64,000 nucleotides of DNA, taken from assembly GCF_026626745.1 (NCBI RefSeq), contig NZ_JAPNJW010000001.1, positions 4,820,001-4,884,000 on the forward strand, given 5' to 3'. The notes under the pieces were generated by a model. It did not search any database and was not told the DNA's origin. It saw only the letters and a program-made list of their open reading frames with translations. The DNA is from Nannocystis sp. RBIL2 (lineage in GTDB: Bacteria; Myxococcota_A; Polyangia; Nannocystales; Nannocystaceae). Position 1 is the stretch's first letter; each line of letters opens with the position of its first letter. A program made the translations under genes and the position numbers. Positions 37,064 to 45,537 of this stretch are shown here, one piece after another.

Positions 37064-37984
37064 TCAATCGAGCGGCCGCAGCTCGATGCGCGCAGGGCCG
37101 AGGCGGACCTGCCGGGTCCCCGGGCGGCGTTCGACCAGCGACGCCGCGTCGGCCACCCCGAGTCGACCGAGCTGCGTGCGCGCGCGGTGGATGCAGATGT
37201 TCAGGTGGTTGTCGTCCATCCGCAGCATCTTGAGCAGCTCGTCGGCAGTGAGCCAGCCTTGCTCGGCAGCCGGCAGCCCGGCGCGCTCGTCAGTGAGGCG
37301 CCGGCGCGCCAGCAGCAGCAGCACGTAGTGATGCGCGCGGCGCTGTAGGTCCAGGCGGCGGTCGCCGCAGCAGGCCACCAGCTCGACGCGCTCCTCGTCG
37401 CGGCTGAACGCGAAGCACAGCCGCAGGTTGGCCACGCACAGCCCGCCGTCGCTCTCTTGCCACGTACCGGCGCAGAACTTCGGCAGGTATATGCGCCAGA
37501 GCCCGTCGCGGAGCGCCAGCACCGCCCGGTCGTCGATCGGCGCGACCTCGGCGCCGCGCTCGCAGATCCACGAGCCTTGTGGATCCTGATAAATCGAGCA
37601 CTCCGGCTCCTGCAGATCCGGCAACGCCATATAGCCGCCCTCGCCGACTCGCCATTGTGCCGCCGGCAATCGGTGCGCCATCAGCTGCGGCCCGGCCGCG
37701 TCCTCCAGGTTGAAGACCGCCGATTCGCGCCCGAAGCGGATCTCCGCCCCCTGGCGCAGCACCAGGCGCTCTCCCGCCGCCAGCCGCGCCCCGTCGACGC
37801 AGGTCCCGTTGCGGCTGCCGAGGTCATGCAATTCCCAGTGGTCGCCGTCCCACTGGATCTCCGCGTGGCGCCCGGATACGTCCCGAGCGCCCAGCACAAG
37901 GTCACATGATTTTGAACGCCCTACCAAACAGCGGTCAGGTAGAATGAGGCGCTCTTCGGAACTATGCGCGCGCAGAACAGCCAT
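37064..37984 (-). CDS. FHA domain protein with C-terminal winged-helix-like region
   Basis: A 306-residue cytoplasmic protein. The FHA phosphothreonine-binding domain lies at residues about 15-95: LVGRSKSCDLVL, SGRHAEIQWDG and LHDLGSRNGTCVDG are the classic R, S-x-x-H and N contact motifs. A middle region of about 110 residues is unassigned. The C-terminus (LTADELLKMLRMDDNHLNICIHRARTQLGRLGV ... IELRPLD) resembles the winged helix of OmpR/SARP-type regulators. It may thus be a transcription factor switched by Ser/Thr kinases, of which this region has several. It is divergent from the TonB-like gene across about 190 bases. Confidence 0.82.
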   Translation of the reverse strand: MAVLRAHSSEERLILPDRCLVGRSKSCDLVLGARDVSGRHAEIQWDGDHWELHDLGSRNGTCVDGARLAAGERLVLRQGAEIRFGRESAVFNLEDAAGPQLMAHRLPAAQWRVGEGGYMALPDLQEPECSIYQDPQGSWICERGAEVAPIDDRAVLALRDGLWRIYLPKFCAGTWQESDGGLCVANLRLCFAFSRDEERVELVACCGDRRLDLQRRAHHYVLLLLARRRLTDERAGLPAAEQGWLTADELLKMLRMDDNHLNICIHRARTQLGRLGVADAASLVERRPGTRQVRLGPARIELRPLD

Positions 37985-38173
37985 CGGACCATCACCGATC
38001 TTAGCCCGGATCTTTCCATGCACCACTGCCAGCCTGAAGCGCTCGGCCGGTCGCCGCAATTCCGGCGCGGGCGCTCCGCCCGCCCGCTTGAACTGTTTAT
38101 TCGCTGAAAACACCGTCCCCTTGCGACCGCCCCGCGCGAATAACTCGCAGTCCCGACGCGTCGTGGGCGGCGC

Positions 38174-39019
38174 ATGCTCGCCGGTCCCGGCCCCGATTCG
38201 CAGGTCCCTCGCGTCCCCTTGCTGCTCACTCCATTCATCGCGTTCGGGCGGCAGTTCCGCGAGGTGGCGAGCAACTCGACGGCCTTCCTCGGAAGCCTGC
38301 TCGGGTCGACCTTGCTGAGCGGCGGAGTCGCCGCTCTCGTGATGTTCGCCCCCACCTTCGAGGTCGCTGCCGGGGACGACCTCGAGCTCACCCTCGACTT
38401 CATCCCCGGCGAGCTCGTACGCCTGGGCCCGCAGCGGGACCCCGAGCAGCTCCCGGACAAGCGCGTCGTCCCACCCGCCCGCGCCCCCGACGATGCGGCC
38501 TCGCATCCGCCGATCACGAGCGAGCAGGTCACCCCTCCGACCCCGCCCAAGCCGCCCGGCGAAGCCCCCGCCGCCCCGCCCGCCAAGCCGCTCGACGGCC
38601 CGCCGAGCGACCGCCCGCCCGCCACGCCCCACCCCGAGCCGCCCACCGCCGACGAGCTCCCCGGCGACCCGTTCGGCTCGGCCGATGGCTGGTCCGAGCT
38701 CCACAAGGCCAGCGACCCGTGGGCCACCGAAGTCATGCGCGCGCTCGACGACATGCGCGTCGGCACCTTCGCCGCCGAGGCCCAGGATGTCGCTCTTTAT
38801 AAATTTCGCCTCGAGGTCTGCCCTGACGGCGCCCTGTCGGCGCAGCTCAAACAGAGCACCGGCGACCCGGTCCTCGACGCCCGGATCAAGAACGCCATCG
38901 ACGCCCTCCAGGTCGACCTCCCCGCCCACGTGCTCGCGCTGCTGGCCGGCAAGTGCCAGAAGATCAAGTACGAGTTCACCTGGCGCGGCAAGGGCACCGG
39001 CCGTGGTACTGTGCAATAA
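38174..39019 (+). CDS. TonB-like energy-transducer-type protein
   Basis: A 281-residue protein. One hydrophobic N-terminal segment (about residues 38-60, GSLLGSTLLSGGVAALVMFAP) anchors it. A long proline-rich spacer follows (about 110-165, many PP and EPP), then a small C-terminal domain that ends in a TonB-C-like alpha/beta unit (LYKFRLEVCPDGALSAQLKQ ... IDALQVDL). The plan is that of TonB or gliding/secretion energy transducers. Neighbouring ExbB/ExbD genes are absent. Sequence identity to true TonB cannot be judged here. Confidence 0.6.
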   Translation: MLAGPGPDSQVPRVPLLLTPFIAFGRQFREVASNSTAFLGSLLGSTLLSGGVAALVMFAPTFEVAAGDDLELTLDFIPGELVRLGPQRDPEQLPDKRVVPPARAPDDAASHPPITSEQVTPPTPPKPPGEAPAAPPAKPLDGPPSDRPPATPHPEPPTADELPGDPFGSADGWSELHKASDPWATEVMRALDDMRVGTFAAEAQDVALYKFRLEVCPDGALSAQLKQSTGDPVLDARIKNAIDALQVDLPAHVLALLAGKCQKIKYEFTWRGKGTGRGTVQ

Positions 39020-39055
39020 AGCCGGCCGTACATCCCATCGCACAGGAGTCACGAG

Positions 39056-39430
39056 ATGGACTCGGGTCAAGCCAAGCGGACGATCGACCAGATCAACAGC
39101 TACCTTCAGAAACAACTATGGTTCGACTTCGAGGTGTTGCAATATCAACCGGGGCGACTCGTCGTCGCTGGCAGCATCGACACGACCGTGCACCACAACG
39201 TCGAGATTTGGTTCAAAGGCATCGCCTTCGTCTCGCTGCCGATGGAATGGAAGACGGACACTTCGAGCCCTCCGCTCTCGCTCCTCGCGGGCGAAGCCGC
39301 GGTCCGGATCAACATGCGATTTCAGGTCGAACAAGGCCACCACATCTTTCGCTTCTCCCCCGAAGATTACCCGGCTGAATTCGGTTGTCTGATCGGAGCG
39401 CGCGAGCTCGGGTTCGAGATCGTGTCCTAG
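39056..39430 (+). CDS. hypothetical protein
   Basis: A 124-residue soluble protein I do not recognise. ACAGGAG lies upstream of ATG 39056. The chain begins with a helix (SGQAKRTIDQINSYLQKQ) and continues as about six beta strands (FEVLQYQPGRLVVAGSI, HHNVEIWFKGIAFVSLP, AVRINMRFQVEQGHHIFRF). Its size, solubility and position directly upstream of the Rhs island would suit an immunity or accessory protein, but this is only position-based. Confidence 0.6.
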   Translation: MDSGQAKRTIDQINSYLQKQLWFDFEVLQYQPGRLVVAGSIDTTVHHNVEIWFKGIAFVSLPMEWKTDTSSPPLSLLAGEAAVRINMRFQVEQGHHIFRFSPEDYPAEFGCLIGARELGFEIVS

Positions 39431-39506
39431 GCGACGCCCTGCACATCTACAGGCAGAAATTCACCGTGAGCCGAAGACCACGAGGTGCCGCGCCCGGTCG
39501 GCCGCC

Positions 39507-42500
39507 GTGCCATGCACGGAAGCGTTGAGCTCTGGGCAACCCCCTGCGGGCCTGGGACAACCGACAAAACGTCCGCCGCTGGACCTACGACGTCCTGACC
39601 CGCCCGACGCACGCCTATCTCAAGCACGCGGCCGACCCCGAGGTGCTGCAGCAGCGCATCGTCTACGGCGAGAGTCTCGGCGTCAGCGCCGACGTCACCA
39701 ACCACCTCGGCCAGGTCTACCGCGTCTACGACAGCGCCGGCGTCCTCACAACGACTACCGCCTCCTCGCCCCCGACCTCGTCACCGACCCCAACGGCAAC
39801 CGCCAGGCCGTCGCCTTCGACGCCCTCGGCATGGTGATCAAGACGGCCGTGATGGGCAAGGTCAGCGGCAGCGACGGCGACACCCTGACCGACCCGACCA
39901 TGGAGATCGAGTACGACCTCACGGTCATCCCGGCGGTGGTCCACACGATCGTCCGCGAGAACCACGGCGCCGGCAACCTGGCCTTCCAGCACAGCTACGC
40001 CTACTCCGGCGGCCTCGGTCAGGTCGTCCTGCAGAAGGTGCAAGCCGAGCCCGGCCTCGCGCCCAAGCGCAACGGCAACGGCGACCTCGAGTTCGACGGC
40101 GGCGAGCTCGTCTTCGAGGACACCACCCCGAACCCGCGCTGGGTCGGCAACGGCCGCGTCATCGTCGACAACAAGGGCAACCCCGTCAAGCAGTACGAGC
40201 CCTTCTTCGACTCGAGCCCTGCGTACACCGACGAACAGGAGCTCGTCGAATGGGGCGTCACCCCGTTCATCCACTACGACCCGCTCGGTCGCATGATCCG
40301 CACCGATCTGCCCGATGGGACTTTCCTCAAAGTGTCCTTCACGCCGTGGCAGCAGGTCACCCACGACGCCAACGACAACGTCCTCGCCAGCGACTGGTAC
40401 GCCGAGCGCGACGCCCTCGTCGGCGGCACGCCGCACAACGACGGCGAGAAGTACGCCGCCCTCCACGCCGAGCCCCACGACAGCACACCGACCACCACGC
40501 TGCTCGACAACCTCGGTCGCCCCTTCCTCGTCATCGCCGACAACGGCCTCGACGAGAACGACGTCCCGCAGAAGTTCGAGACCCGCACCAAGCTCGACAT
40601 CGAGGGCAACACCCTCGAGGTCAAGGACGCCCGCAACAACGTCGCCGAGACGAACACCTTCGCCCCCGGCGGTCTCCAGCTCAAGACCCACAGCGTCGAC
40701 GCCGGCACCCGTCTCGCCCTGCCCAACGTTCTGGGCAACCCCCTGCGCGCCTGGGACAACCGGCAAAACGTCCGCCGCTGGACCTACGACGTCCTGAACC
40801 GCCCGACGCACGCCTATCTCAAGCACGCGGCCGACCCCGAGGTTCTACAGCAGCGCATCGTCTACGGCGAGAGCCTCGGAGTCAGCGCCGACGACACCAA
40901 CCACCTCGGCCAGGTCTACCGCGTCTACGACAGCGCCGGCGTCCTCACCAGCCTCGCCTACGACTTCAAGGGCAACCTCCTCGCCACCGAGCGCGGCCTC
41001 GCCGAAGCCTACAAGACCACGCCCGACTGGATCGACCTCGCCACCGAGACCGATCCCGCCCTCATCCACGCCGCCGCCGCGCCCCTGCTCGAGGGCGAGA
41101 CCTTCACGACGTCCTGGACCTACGACGCCCTGAGCCGCGTCCGCACCCAGACCACGCCCGACGCCAGCGTCACCACCCAGACCTTCGGCCTCGGCGGCAT
41201 GCTGCAGTCCGTCGCAGTCAACGTGCGCGGCGCCCTCACGGCCACGGACATCGTCACCAACATCGACTACAACGCCCGCGGCCAGCGCCTCCTCATCGAG
41301 TACGGCAACGGCTCGACCACCGATTACGAGTACGACCCGAACAACTTCCGCGTCACTCGCATTCACACCGAGCGCCCGCCCACCTACGCCGGCCTGCGCA
41401 CGGTCCAGGACCTGCGCTACCACTACGATCCCTCGGGCAACATCGCCCAGATCCGCGACCAGGCTCAGCAGGGTGTCTTCTTCGACAACGCCTACGTCGA
41501 TCCGACCCAGAAGTTCCGCTACGACCCGACCTACCGCCTCATCGAGGCCACCGGCCGCGAGCACGACGCTCTCGCCAAGCCCACTCCCGCGGGCTTCACG
41601 CCGATCGCGCACCCGCAGGACACCCAGGCCCAACGCCTCTACAAGCAGCTCTACACCTACGACTCGGTCGGCAACATCCGAGAGATGGCCCACAGGGTCA
41701 TCGTCGGCAACGTCGAGCAGGTGGCGTGGCGCCGGGGATACCTCTACGCTACCGCGGGCAACCGCCTCCAGTACACCAACGTCCCCGGCGACGACGTCGA
41801 CGATCCCCAGTCCTACACGGGCTTCTACGACTACGACGAACACGGCAACATGATCACCATCGCCCAGATCCCCGGGGGCCTCACCTGGGACGACGACGAT
41901 CGACTGCAAAGCACCAGTCACGTCGGCGGGGGCACCGTGTACTACGTCTACGACGGCGCCGGCCAGCGGGTCCGCAAGGTCACCGTCAACCTGTCCGGCA
42001 CCACCAGCAAGCAGCGCCTCTACTTCGGCGGCTGGGAGACCTACCGCGAACACAAGAACATCAACACGACGAACGACCTCGACCTCGAGCGCGAGACCCT
42101 CCACGTCCACGACGACCACGGCCGCGTCTGCCTCATCGAGACCAAGACCGTCGACGCCGGCGCGCCCGTCGTCACCCCGGCGAACATCGCCCGCTACCAG
42201 TACTCCAACCACCTCGGCACCGCGAACCTCGAGCTCGACGACGTCGCCGAGGTCATTTCCTACGAGGAGTTCCACCCCTACGGCACCAGCAGCTACCGCG
42301 CCGCCAACAGCGCCATCGAAGTGAGCGCCAAGCGCTACCGCTACACCGGCCAGGAGCGCGACGAAGAGACCGGTCTCGCGTACCACGGTGCGCGCTACTA
42401 TGCGCCCTGGCTAGCGAGATGGACGGCCGCCGACCCCATCGGCCTCGGCGACGGGGTGAACCGGTACTGGTACACCCATGATAATCCTGCAACGCTGAAG

Positions 42501-43586
42501 GACCCTAGCAGGTTGCTGAAAAAGTCCCGGCCGGCCCAAATCGGCATGTCCATTCGGACAGAACATGGCCGAATTCGGCCGCGCAGGGCACTTCTCGATG
42601 ATGAGTGGGGCGGCTTCGCGGGCTCCGTCGCCATTTTTCAGCGACCTGCTAGCGGTACTGCGCCACCAGATCCCGAGCAAGAGGTACCAAAAGGGCTTGT
42701 CGACCGAGGCGAGCCAAATCAGGTTCGCTTGACAGGGACGACAGCGGCCCCTGGACTTGGCCTTCAAGTGAGCTTTGGTAGGCCGAGTCGCGCCAGGTCG
42801 AGCGACAAGTCTGGGGCCGAGGTTGGAGCTCCAGCGTTCGGAGCGATGCGGGGACCGAAGTTCCTCTGGCGAGCGCTTCCCATGCGGGATGCGGGATGGC
42901 GTACCGGGGGGCTCACTACAGTTCGTCCACTTACGGCGCCCCTGTCGCCAAAGACAATGACATTCGAGCACATGCGATGGTATAAAGCAGAGAAATCGCC
43001 CATCCTGCATGGGCATGGGACGAATAGAATTTCGCTCGCCGGAACCCCTGCGAACGCGCAGTCTCTGGTCGATGTAGGACGCGCTCCAGCAGGGGTGGTT
43101 CGCGTCAATGTGCCGCACGCCGAGGCGCTAGGCGTTGAGTTCCGAGGCCCAGAAAAAATCCATGCAGACCTCTCGACGGTCCGGGCCGATTACCAAGCGC
43201 AGGTCGACGCGGCGCCGTCGAAGACCAAGGCAGATCGTCCGCTCCGCACTATGGCGGCAGCAGACAAGGCGCTGGAGTACGCCGATAAATGGAAGGAGAC
43301 GCATGCGATCGAGCACGTTCCGCCGAAAGCGCTGTCCGAAGTCCGAAGCCTCCGCGCGGAGCGCTCAGGCGAGGCGGCCAGGCATGTAGCCCGTGGTCTC
43401 GGCCCGCCCCTTCTCGCATTTGGGGCCTACTCATCCGTAATGAGAATTGCCTCTGCTCCGACCGAGCAGCGCGGCGACGTAATCATGGAGGAGTCGAGCG
43501 CGTGGGTGGGTGGCCTTGCCGGTGCCGAAGTCGGGGCGCAACTCGGAGCTGCGGGGGGCCCTTGGGGGTGCTTGCGGGTGGCCTGA
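39507..43586 (+). CDS. Rhs/SpvB-type polymorphic toxin, chimeric and frameshifted
   Basis: The first 80 residues are an out-of-frame translation of a duplicated Rhs fragment. From about 39750 the frame is genuine: NDYRLLAPDLVTDPNGNRQA begins a TcaC/SpvB-like middle region, then YD-repeats (YDALSRVRTQTTPD, YDPSGNIAQIRD, YDEHGNMITIAQ). The conserved Rhs core end follows: RYRYTGQERDEETGLAYHGA and WLARWTAADPIGLGDGVNRY. Beyond it the chain crosses a MITE-like insertion (42505-42652) and then a different, lower-GC C-terminal toxin region ending in glycine zippers. One missing G around 43553-43568 truncates the end; the other frame continues VLAGGLIGGFIGAVTGG to 43714. The N-terminal secretion part is absent, so the locus is probably degraded or an orphan module. 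Confidence 0.75.
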   Translation: MPCTEALSSGQPPAGLGQPTKRPPLDLRRPDPPDARLSQARGRPRGAAAAHRLRRESRRQRRRHQPPRPGLPRLRQRRRPHNDYRLLAPDLVTDPNGNRQAVAFDALGMVIKTAVMGKVSGSDGDTLTDPTMEIEYDLTVIPAVVHTIVRENHGAGNLAFQHSYAYSGGLGQVVLQKVQAEPGLAPKRNGNGDLEFDGGELVFEDTTPNPRWVGNGRVIVDNKGNPVKQYEPFFDSSPAYTDEQELVEWGVTPFIHYDPLGRMIRTDLPDGTFLKVSFTPWQQVTHDANDNVLASDWYAERDALVGGTPHNDGEKYAALHAEPHDSTPTTTLLDNLGRPFLVIADNGLDENDVPQKFETRTKLDIEGNTLEVKDARNNVAETNTFAPGGLQLKTHSVDAGTRLALPNVLGNPLRAWDNRQNVRRWTYDVLNRPTHAYLKHAADPEVLQQRIVYGESLGVSADDTNHLGQVYRVYDSAGVLTSLAYDFKGNLLATERGLAEAYKTTPDWIDLATETDPALIHAAAAPLLEGETFTTSWTYDALSRVRTQTTPDASVTTQTFGLGGMLQSVAVNVRGALTATDIVTNIDYNARGQRLLIEYGNGSTTDYEYDPNNFRVTRIHTERPPTYAGLRTVQDLRYHYDPSGNIAQIRDQAQQGVFFDNAYVDPTQKFRYDPTYRLIEATGREHDALAKPTPAGFTPIAHPQDTQAQRLYKQLYTYDSVGNIREMAHRVIVGNVEQVAWRRGYLYATAGNRLQYTNVPGDDVDDPQSYTGFYDYDEHGNMITIAQIPGGLTWDDDDRLQSTSHVGGGTVYYVYDGAGQRVRKVTVNLSGTTSKQRLYFGGWETYREHKNINTTNDLDLERETLHVHDDHGRVCLIETKTVDAGAPVVTPANIARYQYSNHLGTANLELDDVAEVISYEEFHPYGTSSYRAANSAIEVSAKRYRYTGQERDEETGLAYHGARYYAPWLARWTAADPIGLGDGVNRYWYTHDNPATLKDPSRLLKKSRPAQIGMSIRTEHGRIRPRRALLDDEWGGFAGSVAIFQRPASGTAPPDPEQEVPKGLVDRGEPNQVRLTGTTAAPGLGLQVSFGRPSRARSSDKSGAEVGAPAFGAMRGPKFLWRALPMRDAGWRTGGLTTVRPLTAPLSPKTMTFEHMRWYKAEKSPILHGHGTNRISLAGTPANAQSLVDVGRAPAGVVRVNVPHAEALGVEFRGPEKIHADLSTVRADYQAQVDAAPSKTKADRPLRTMAAADKALEYADKWKETHAIEHVPPKALSEVRSLRAERSGEAARHVARGLGPPLLAFGAYSSVMRIASAPTEQRGDVIMEESSAWVGGLAGAEVGAQLGAAGGPWGCLRVA
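39532..39749 (+). repeat. duplicated Rhs fragment, copy 1 (out of frame)
   Basis: About 218 bases nearly identical to 40732-40949, differing at roughly eleven positions. In its own frame it encodes LGNPLRAWDNRQNVRRWTYD and VYDSAGVLT. It is fused at 39750 to a different point of the same Rhs gene, in another frame. Confidence 0.9.
40732..40949 (+). repeat. duplicated Rhs fragment, copy 2 (in frame)
   Basis: The parental copy, in the main Rhs reading frame (LGNPLRAWDNRQNVRRWTYD and VYDSAGVLT). It lies exactly 1,200 bases downstream of copy 1. Confidence 0.9.
42505..42652. mobile_element. MITE-like insertion with terminal inverted repeats
   Basis: CTAGCAGGTTGCTGAAAAA at 42505-42523 and its reverse complement with one mismatch at 42634-42652 (TTTTTCAGCGACCTGCTAG) bound a 148-base segment. 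The ends resemble those of common transposase-dependent insertion sequences, and CTAG at both borders may be the target site. It interrupts the Rhs sequence right after NPATLKDPS, where DPSGL normally ends the core. It carries one dispersed palindrome (42543-42568) and stays open in the Rhs frame. Confidence 0.75.
42543..42568. repeat. dispersed palindrome inside the MITE-like element
   Basis: GGCATGTCC-ATTC-GGACAGAACATGG: a family copy plus an extra half-site, carried within the small mobile element. Confidence 0.6.
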
Positions 43587-43787
43587 TCGGTGGTTTCATC
43601 GGCGCTGTAACCGGTGGGCACATGGCCGCCTCGCTACTACAACCGCGACCACAAAACCCAGAGGCGCAAGTGATCGCAGATCAACCCCGTCTCCTTTTCA
43701 GGGCCCCGGCATGACCGGTGCCCTGGGCGGGATTCGACGCGCCGAAGGCGAGCAGCGAGCTGTTGCCGCGGATCCGGAGGATGAGTC

Positions 43788-44180
43788 TTAGTAGGCTCGG
43801 GCCTCCGTTGCGGACCACGTGTATCCGTCGGCGACGGCGGCGAGCATGGTTCGCCCCTCTCTGTCGACCATCCTCAAAAAACGGAGTTCGTTTCGCTCTT
43901 CGGGGGTCAAGTCATCGCTCGGAACGTCCGCGAGGAAAGCCTCGGGGATCTCACGTTCGACAAGGATCTCACCCACTGGTCCGAGTGGAAATCGGATCTC
44001 GGCTCGAAAGCACAGCGGTAGCCGAATATTAACGATCTCACCCAACATGCTAACCTCGAAGGACGATGGGTCGAAAACGGCGATGGTCAATGAACCGTCT
44101 TCGTAAGCACTTACGTCCACGATTTGATAGCGCGTCCAAGCGAACTCGGTAACGAGATGGTCAAGGGGCTTTGACTCCAT
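43788..44180 (-). CDS. hypothetical protein in Rhs island
   Basis: A 130-residue acidic soluble protein. GGAGA precedes ATG 44180 by about 8 bases. Beta-rich start (FAWTRYQIVDVSAYEDGSLTIAVFD), middle EIVNIRLPLCFRAEIRFPLG, then an acidic helix with DLTPEERNELRFLRMVDREG. No family recognised. Base composition is lower in GC than the surroundings, like the adjoining toxin region, so it probably arrived with the island. It could be the immunity protein, but immunity genes usually follow the toxin on the same strand and this one is convergent. Confidence 0.65.
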   Translation of the reverse strand: MESKPLDHLVTEFAWTRYQIVDVSAYEDGSLTIAVFDPSSFEVSMLGEIVNIRLPLCFRAEIRFPLGPVGEILVEREIPEAFLADVPSDDLTPEERNELRFLRMVDREGRTMLAAVADGYTWSATEARAY

Positions 44181-44259
44181 GAGAGTTCTCCGTGAGATTG
44201 GCTGAGTGCCCCATCCTTACTAGACAAACAGGGGGCGAGGGGCGCACTTTCGACCGAGG

Positions 44260-44299
44260 CGTTGGTCACCGACCCGAACGGCAACCGCCAGGCCGTCGC
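44260..44299 (+). repeat. third Rhs fragment (about 40 bases)
   Basis: GGTCACCGACCCGAACGGCA and onward repeats 39778-39816 with one mismatch over about 35 bases, encoding VTDPNGNRQAVA. It marks another breakpoint of the Rhs sequence, directly before the lipoprotein remnant. Confidence 0.75.
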
Positions 44300-44315
44300 C
44301 GCCAACGGCAACACC

Positions 44316-44590
44316 ATGCGCCCGCTCATCCCAGGCAACCCCTTCCCGTCCTTCCCATCCGCGCTCCCGGCCTGGATCACCGCGGCCGTTTGCCTCCTGA
44401 GTTGCGGTACGTCCGAGATACCGGACGCGACCGGCGACACGGACCACCCCCCAGTTCGGGAACCACCAGCAGTTACAACAGCACCGGTGAGGGCAGCGGC
44501 GAGACCGAACCCGCGACGAGCGAAGCGACCGGAACCAGTACGACGGGGGGACTTGCAGCGACTGGGCCTCCCCGTCGACGCCGCCAACGC
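44316..44590 (+). pseudogene. lipoprotein N-terminal remnant, frameshifted
   Basis: From ATG 44316 a signal peptide with lipobox reads MRPLIPGNPFPSFPSALPAW, then ITAAVCLLSC, followed by GTSEIPDATGDTDHPP. A missing base in the C6 run at 44447-44452 then breaks the frame. One added C gives SSGTTSSYNSTGEGSGETEP and ATSEATGTSTTG, a Thr/Ser/Gly linker of the type found in this organism's surface lipoproteins. After the linker the sequence runs into the antisense of the DraG-like gene, so the functional domain is gone. Confidence 0.6.
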
Positions 44591-44595
44591 CCGCC

Positions 44596-45468
44596 TCAAA
44601 GCAGCGCCTCGCGCGACTCCACCCACCGCCCCGGAATCCCCGCCTCCCCCACGCTCATCGCCACCACCCCGCCGACCATCGCGCACGTCGTATCGCGATC
44701 CCCGAGCCCCGCCACCGTCTCCCAGAACCCCTCCTCATAACTTTTTAAATGCCGCGAAGCGCAAAGCAACGCGAACGGCACCGTATCCCACGCCAACACG
44801 CGGTACCCGCTCCCGAGCCGCTTCGCCGCCACCGCACACGGCACTCCTTGCGCGCGCAGCTCGATCGCCTGCACCAGCCCGTGCCGCGTGAGCCCCTCGG
44901 GCGTGTGCTCCACCACCGTCGCCAGCAGCCGCTCCCCGTCCGGCGCCTCGCGCATCTGCCACGCCAGCGCTGCAGCTACCGCGACCGCGATCGCCCCAGC
45001 CTGCGCGTCCGGGTTCGCGTGGGTCGGCAACGCCGAGGCCCTGGCCGCCGCGATCGCTCGCTCCAGATCATCGGCGAAGTAAGCCCCGACCGGCGCCACG
45101 CGCATCGCTGCCCCGTTGCCCATCGATCCTTCCCCGCCGAACACGGCCCCCGACACCTCGCGCCACGGCTTGCCAGACGCGATATCCGCCAGAATCTCGT
45201 GCGCCGTCCCGCCGTACCCGCGCTGCGGCTCGAGCTCGTAGCGCCGCGCGAACGCTCGCGCGAGGAAATCCGCGTCGATGTCTCCGAACCGCTCGAGCGT
45301 CGTCACGATCGACAGCGCCATCGCCGTGTCGTCGGTCCAGCTCCACGGCCCTGGCGGCTCGGCGCGCTCGGCGATCGCCCGCTCGACCACCAAGTCGCGG
45401 CCGAAGAAGCGCTCCCCGAGGGCATCTCCCACCGACAGTCCGGCGAGGGACAGGCGGGCGCGAGACAT
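44596..45468 (-). CDS. ADP-ribosylglycohydrolase (DraG family)
   Basis: A 290-residue helical hydrolase that removes ADP-ribose from proteins or nucleic acids. The metal-binding motifs are clear: GLSVGDALGE at the N-terminus, WSWTDDTAMALSIV near 43, GSMGNGAAMRVAPVG near 113, and GLGDRDTTCAMVGGVVAM near the end (the DxDxT-type site). ATG 45468 has AGGTAAGG just upstream and gives the family N-terminus. Known partners of DraG-like enzymes are ADP-ribosyl-transferase toxins, nitrogenase reductase or DarT; none is visible here apart from the Rhs toxin region. Confidence 0.9.
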   Translation of the reverse strand: MSRARLSLAGLSVGDALGERFFGRDLVVERAIAERAEPPGPWSWTDDTAMALSIVTTLERFGDIDADFLARAFARRYELEPQRGYGGTAHEILADIASGKPWREVSGAVFGGEGSMGNGAAMRVAPVGAYFADDLERAIAAARASALPTHANPDAQAGAIAVAVAAALAWQMREAPDGERLLATVVEHTPEGLTRHGLVQAIELRAQGVPCAVAAKRLGSGYRVLAWDTVPFALLCASRHLKSYEEGFWETVAGLGDRDTTCAMVGGVVAMSVGEAGIPGRWVESREALL

Positions 45469-45537
45469 CCTTACCTCATGATCGGCGGGCAACGAGGCCA
45501 TCCCCGCATCCTACGCCTCGCCGCCACCGCTGTCACC

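Noticed and set aside
37064..39115. A 683-codon minus-strand open frame ahead of the FHA domain
   Set aside because: The N-terminal 376 codons are antisense to the TonB-like gene. The FHA fold starts close to ATG 37984.
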